Below, piece by piece: positions 61,023 to 64,000 of a stretch of 64,000 bases of DNA. The stretch comes from Hydrogenophaga palleronii_A (GTDB taxonomy: Bacteria; Pseudomonadota; Gammaproteobacteria; Burkholderiales; Burkholderiaceae_C). The stretch spans positions 806,001 through 870,000 of the forward strand of contig NZ_JAVDWU010000001.1 of assembly GCF_031457455.1 (NCBI RefSeq). Reading direction: 5' to 3'. The notes below the pieces were generated by a model. That model saw nothing but the letters and a program-made list of their open reading frames with translations, was not told the origin of the DNA and made no database searches. The position numbers and the translations under genes are program-made. Within the stretch, counting starts at the first letter, position 1. Each line of letters begins with the position of its first letter.

Positions 61023-61688
61023 TTATCGCTTTGGCAGAAGTTTGCGCATTTCGGGCCAGACGTTGGCCAACATGATCGGCTGAGCACTCTCGTTGGGGTG
61101 AATGCGATCACTCTGAAACAGCTTGAGGGGATCACTGGTGTCGGCCACGTTCTTCAGGAAAAACGGAACCAGCGCTGCCCCTTCGGCTTTCGCCACGGTG
61201 GGGAAGACCTCCCGGAACTCCTGCGCGTACCGGGCGCCATAGTTTGGCGGCATCTCCATGCCCAGCAACAGCACCTTGGCACCGGCTTCTCGGGAAAGAC
61301 GTGTCATCGTGGCCAGGTTGTCACGGGTCATGGTCAAGGGCAACCCGCGCAGGGCGTCGTTGCCGCCGAGTTCGATGAGCACCAGCGCTGGCTGATGTTG
61401 CCGAAGCAGCGCGGGCAGGCGGGAGCGGCCGCCAGAGGTGGTTTCGGCGCTGATGCTGGCGTTGACGACCTGGGCGGACACCTTTTCCTGGCGCAGTCGC
61501 TCCTCCATCAGGGCCACCCAGCCCTTACCGCGTTGCAGGCCGTATTCGGCACTCAGCGAGTCGCCCACCACCAGGATCAGGGGGGGACGGGAAGCAGATT
61601 GGGCTTGCGCCGGCTGTGACAGCGCAATTGAGCAAGCCCCCATAGAGAGGCCGATGGCAGCCAGGGCGTTAAAGTGACGTCGTTTCAA
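61023..61688 (-). CDS. Periplasmic SGNH esterase/lysophospholipase (TesA-like)
   Basis: A 221-residue exported esterase of the TesA/arylesterase group. The signal peptide is probably residues 1-30 (MKRRHFNALAAIGLSMGACS then PAQAQ). The catalytic serine is S44 in VVGDSLSAEYGL; GGND and the DRIHPN block with Asp and His complete the SGNH pattern. The start appears to be TTG at 61688; the longer frame overlaps the divergent ABC gene completely and is rejected. The divergent arrangement with a YbbA-like ATPase matches tesA/ybbA of E. coli. It probably cleaves lysophospholipids or thioesters in the periplasm. Confidence 0.9.
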   Translation of the reverse strand: MKRRHFNALAAIGLSMGACSIALSQPAQAQSASRPPLILVVGDSLSAEYGLQRGKGWVALMEERLRQEKVSAQVVNASISAETTSGGRSRLPALLRQHQPALVLIELGGNDALRGLPLTMTRDNLATMTRLSREAGAKVLLLGMEMPPNYGARYAQEFREVFPTVAKAEGAALVPFFLKNVADTSDPLKLFQSDRIHPNESAQPIMLANVWPEMRKLLPKR

Positions 61689-61703
61689 CTTGAGAAGCCT
61701 TCC

Positions 61704-62390
61704 ATGTCCGATGTGATGATTGCGGTCCAGCATGTGTTCAAGACGGTCACCGACTCCACCGGATCGCTGACCATTTTGCGCGATATCGATTTCACCCTGT
61801 CCAAAGGTGAAACGGCGGCTATTGTGGGCGCCTCTGGTTCGGGCAAGAGCACGTTGCTGTCCATCGTGGCCGGATTGGACACACCGAGCAGCGGCACAGT
61901 TCACATCGATGGTGTGGACCTGTTTGCGCTGGACGAAGATCAACGCGCCGCGCTGCGTGCCCAAAAGGTGGGCTTCGTGTTTCAGAGCTTCCAGTTGCTG
62001 GGCAACCTGACAGCGCTGGAAAACGTGATGTTGCCATTGGAGCTGGCTGGAAGACGCGATGCACGGGCGACCGCAACGCACATGCTGCAACGTGTGGGAC
62101 TGGGTGAGCGGCTGTCCAGCTACCCCAAGGTGCTCTCCGGGGGCGAACAGCAGCGGGTGGCGCTTGCACGGGCGTTTGTCGTTCAACCTGCGGTGCTGCT
62201 GGCCGACGAGCCCACAGGGAGCCTGGACTTCGCCACCGGCGCCAAGATCATGGAGCTCATGTTTGACCTCAACCGCGAGCAGGGCACGACGCTGGTCCTG
62301 GTGACGCACGACCGGGCCATTGCCCAGCGCTGCGAACGACGCATCACGATCGAGGCAGGTGCCGTGCTTGCTGAAGCACCCGTGGCCTGA
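61704..62390 (+). CDS. ABC transporter ATP-binding protein (YbbA-like, MacB/LolD group)
   Basis: A 228-residue ATPase subunit. Walker A is GASGSGKST, the signature is LSGGEQQRVALARA, and Walker B is LLADEPTGSLD; the LolD/MacB-type insertion-free form fits YbbA. In E. coli the divergent tesA-ybbA pair is followed by the permease gene ybbP. Here rlmB follows and no permease gene is present, so the ATPase must work with a distant permease. The start codon is 15 bases from that of the divergent esterase gene, so their promoters overlap the coding regions or lie within each other. Confidence 0.9.
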   Translation: MSDVMIAVQHVFKTVTDSTGSLTILRDIDFTLSKGETAAIVGASGSGKSTLLSIVAGLDTPSSGTVHIDGVDLFALDEDQRAALRAQKVGFVFQSFQLLGNLTALENVMLPLELAGRRDARATATHMLQRVGLGERLSSYPKVLSGGEQQRVALARAFVVQPAVLLADEPTGSLDFATGAKIMELMFDLNREQGTTLVLVTHDRAIAQRCERRITIEAGAVLAEAPVA

Positions 62391-62488
62391 GTCTGAAGAC
62401 AGGCAACAACCGCCGGGTAGGGCTGGTTCTTCGCCAGGGCTGCCTGGAGCAAAGTGGCGCAACCTCTGGGGGGCCCGATAATCACCAG

Positions 62489-63232
62489 ATGTCTTCTCCC
62501 AAAGTGCTTTTCGGCTTTCACGCCGTGGGCGTGCGCCTGAAAACGGCGCCGCAGTCCATCATCGAGATCTATTACGAGCCAACGCGGCGCGATGCCCGCA
62601 TGCGCCAGTTCCTGGACCGGGCGCGCGAAGCCAATGCCCGGCTGATCGAGGCCGATGGTCTGCGCATTGCCAAACTGGCGGGTAGCCATGGCCACCAGGG
62701 GGTGGCCGCGCGGGTGGAGGCCGTCACGCAGGTTCGTTCGCTTGACGAATTGCTGGAGCAACTCGAGCCCACTGGCGTGCCCCCATTGCTGCTGGTGCTC
62801 GACGGCATCACAGACCCTCACAACCTGGGCGCTTGCCTGCGTGTGGCCGATGGTGCCGGGGCCCATGCGGTGATCGCACCCAAGGACCATGCCGCCGGCA
62901 TCAACGCCACCGTGGCCAAAGTGGCCAGCGGCGCGGCAGAGACCATGCCTTACTTCATGGTGACCAACCTGGCTCGCACCCTGGGCGAACTCAAGGAGCG
63001 CAACATCTGGATCATCGGTACCAGCGACGACGCGCCCAAGACGCTGTACCAGGTGGACCTCAAAGGTCCGGTGGCCCTGGTGCTGGGCGCTGAAGGCACG
63101 GGCATGCGCCAGCTCACCCGCAAGACCTGCGACGAGCTTGTCAGCATTCCCATGGCAGGCGCGGTGGAGAGTCTCAACGTGTCGGTGGCCAGTGGTGTCT
63201 GCCTCTATGAGGCGCTGCGTCAGCGCAGCTGA
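62489..63232 (+). CDS. rlmB: 23S rRNA (guanosine-2'-O)-methyltransferase RlmB
   Basis: A 247-residue SpoU-family methyltransferase that methylates G2251 of the 23S rRNA peptidyl-transferase P loop. An N-terminal L30e-like substrate-binding domain (about 1-75; FGFHAVGVRLK) precedes the knotted catalytic domain with LLLVLDGITDPHNLGACLR, VLGAEGTGM and SIPMAGAVESLNVSVASG, the three SPOUT motifs. The ATG at 62489 follows the ABC gene by 98 bases. The sirtuin gene follows after 17 bases. Confidence 0.95.
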   Translation: MSSPKVLFGFHAVGVRLKTAPQSIIEIYYEPTRRDARMRQFLDRAREANARLIEADGLRIAKLAGSHGHQGVAARVEAVTQVRSLDELLEQLEPTGVPPLLLVLDGITDPHNLGACLRVADGAGAHAVIAPKDHAAGINATVAKVASGAAETMPYFMVTNLARTLGELKERNIWIIGTSDDAPKTLYQVDLKGPVALVLGAEGTGMRQLTRKTCDELVSIPMAGAVESLNVSVASGVCLYEALRQRS

Positions 63233-63249
63233 CCTGCCCGGACGCAGCC

Positions 63250-63975
63250 ATGCGGGACACCGTGCGCCAATGGACGACCGAAGCGCAACATCTGGTGGTG
63301 CTCACCGGGGCGGGCATGAGTGCCGAGTCAGGTGTTCCCACTTTCCGAGACGCGATGACAGGACTCTGGGCGCGCTTCAAGCCGGAAGAGCTGGCGACCG
63401 AACAGGCTTTCAGGGCCGATCCACAGCGGGTCTGGGACTGGTACGTCTCCCGGCGCGAAGCCGTTGCCTTGGTAGAGCCCAATGCGGGACACAGGGCCCT
63501 GGCGGCGTTCCAGTCCCGGTACCCGGGCCGCCTGACCCTGATCACCCAGAATGTTGACGGACTGCACCAGCGTGCGGGCAGCGTGCCCACCATTGCGTTG
63601 CATGGCGCACTGGCCGAAGATCGATGGCTGGACGCGCCGCGCGCCTGTTGCACCGCTGATTCAATCAAAGCCGGCAGGCCACCCCGGTGCGGCGTGTGTG
63701 GGAATTTGCGCCGGCCTTCGGTGGTCTGGTTTGGTGAGTCGTTGCCCTCAGCCGCACTGGATGCGGCTGAAAATGCGGTGCAGCAATGCGATCTCATGCT
63801 GGTGGTGGGTACCTCCGGGGCGGTGTACCCTGCGGCGGGCCTGGTCCTCAGCGCCCACCAGCTTGGCGCGCGTGTGGTGATGATCAATCCCGAGGTGACC
63901 GAACTCGACATCGTGGCCGATGCATGTCTGCGAGAGCCCGCTGCACGCTGCCTTCCATCGTTGCTGTCGGTTTGA
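63250..63975 (+). CDS. cobB: NAD-dependent protein deacylase (sirtuin, CobB type)
   Basis: A 241-residue sirtuin that removes acyl groups from lysine using NAD+. NAD-binding stretches are GAGMSAESGVPTFR and TQNVDGLH; the catalytic histidine is H118. Residues Y65 and R68 (YVSR) match the Y-x-x-R pair that lets class III sirtuins accept succinyl or malonyl groups. The zinc module is unusual: ACC, a single adjacent cysteine pair, then CGVC, in place of two CxxC pairs. E. coli CobB is similarly irregular. Acetyl-CoA synthetase-type enzymes such as PrpE (24 kb) are classic targets in other bacteria. Confidence 0.92.
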   Translation: MRDTVRQWTTEAQHLVVLTGAGMSAESGVPTFRDAMTGLWARFKPEELATEQAFRADPQRVWDWYVSRREAVALVEPNAGHRALAAFQSRYPGRLTLITQNVDGLHQRAGSVPTIALHGALAEDRWLDAPRACCTADSIKAGRPPRCGVCGNLRRPSVVWFGESLPSAALDAAENAVQQCDLMLVVGTSGAVYPAAGLVLSAHQLGARVVMINPEVTELDIVADACLREPAARCLPSLLSV

Positions 63976-64000
63976 GTTCGGTCATCACGCGGTGTTGAAC

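Noticed and set aside
1..64000. Insertion sequences, prophage genes, CRISPR arrays, integrons or toxin-antitoxin pairs
   Set aside because: No transposase, integrase, phage structural, Cas or toxin-like product and no regularly spaced repeat was found in either strand.

Overview
This window is an ordinary chromosomal stretch from a high-G+C betaproteobacterium, most likely order Burkholderiales, family Comamonadaceae. I infer this from protein flavour, from the gene order pilW-rodZ-ispG-hisS-yfgM-bamB-der-hfq-hflX-hflK-hflC-DUF2065-hisZ-purA, and from the pairing of ccoG with an FNR regulator and hemN. I see no insertion sequence, prophage, integron, CRISPR array or obvious foreign island. 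Almost everything is housekeeping; the most interesting material is regulatory DNA between genes.

Layout. 1-5.9 kb: the tail of a cbb3-oxidase assembly cluster (ccoG, a short FixH-like protein, a small membrane protein), an FNR-type regulator, hemN behind a perfect FNR box, a TauE/SafE-like membrane protein and a DMT exporter. 5.9-8.2 kb: isocitrate lyase behind an AT-rich promoter region with two phased palindromes, and a flavin-binding stress protein. 8.2-16.8 kb: the translation block thrS-infC-rpmI-rplT-pheS-pheT-ihfA-merR and tRNA-Pro(GGG). Here thrS and pheS each sit directly behind an intrinsic terminator, and thrS also has a threonine-containing leader peptide. 16.8-21.6 kb: the prkA-yeaH-spoVR triad on the minus strand with a sigma-54-like promoter. 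21.9-26.8 kb: a methyltransferase, an NlpC/P60 hydrolase, an isochorismatase-like hydrolase, prpE and an ArsR-type regulator.

27-33.1 kb: the 2-oxoglutarate dehydrogenase operon sucA-odhB-[PspC-like protein]-lpdA. 33.2-38.2 kb: zapE, a PP2C phosphatase, a DinG-type iron-sulfur helicase and bamD. 38.2-43.3 kb: rluD, scpB, rluB, ndk, rlmN. 43.3-57.9 kb: the long pilW-to-purA run, which joins envelope assembly (PilW, RodZ, BamB, YfgM), isoprenoid synthesis (IspG), tRNA charging (HisS), ribosome GTPases (Der, HflX), RNA chaperoning (Hfq), membrane-protease control (HflKC) and histidine/purine synthesis (HisZ, PurA). 57.9-64 kb: a phosphoribosyltransferase, metC, a small lysine-rich protein, mnmH, a TesA-like esterase divergent from a YbbA-like ATPase, rlmB and a CobB-type sirtuin.

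The strongest candidate for something not described before is the thrS leader (about 8281-8495): a 13-codon peptide with three Thr codons, then a terminator whose U-tract ends 11 nt before the thrS start codon, leaving no room for another promoter. All calls come from reading the sequence and recalled family knowledge; no database search was run.
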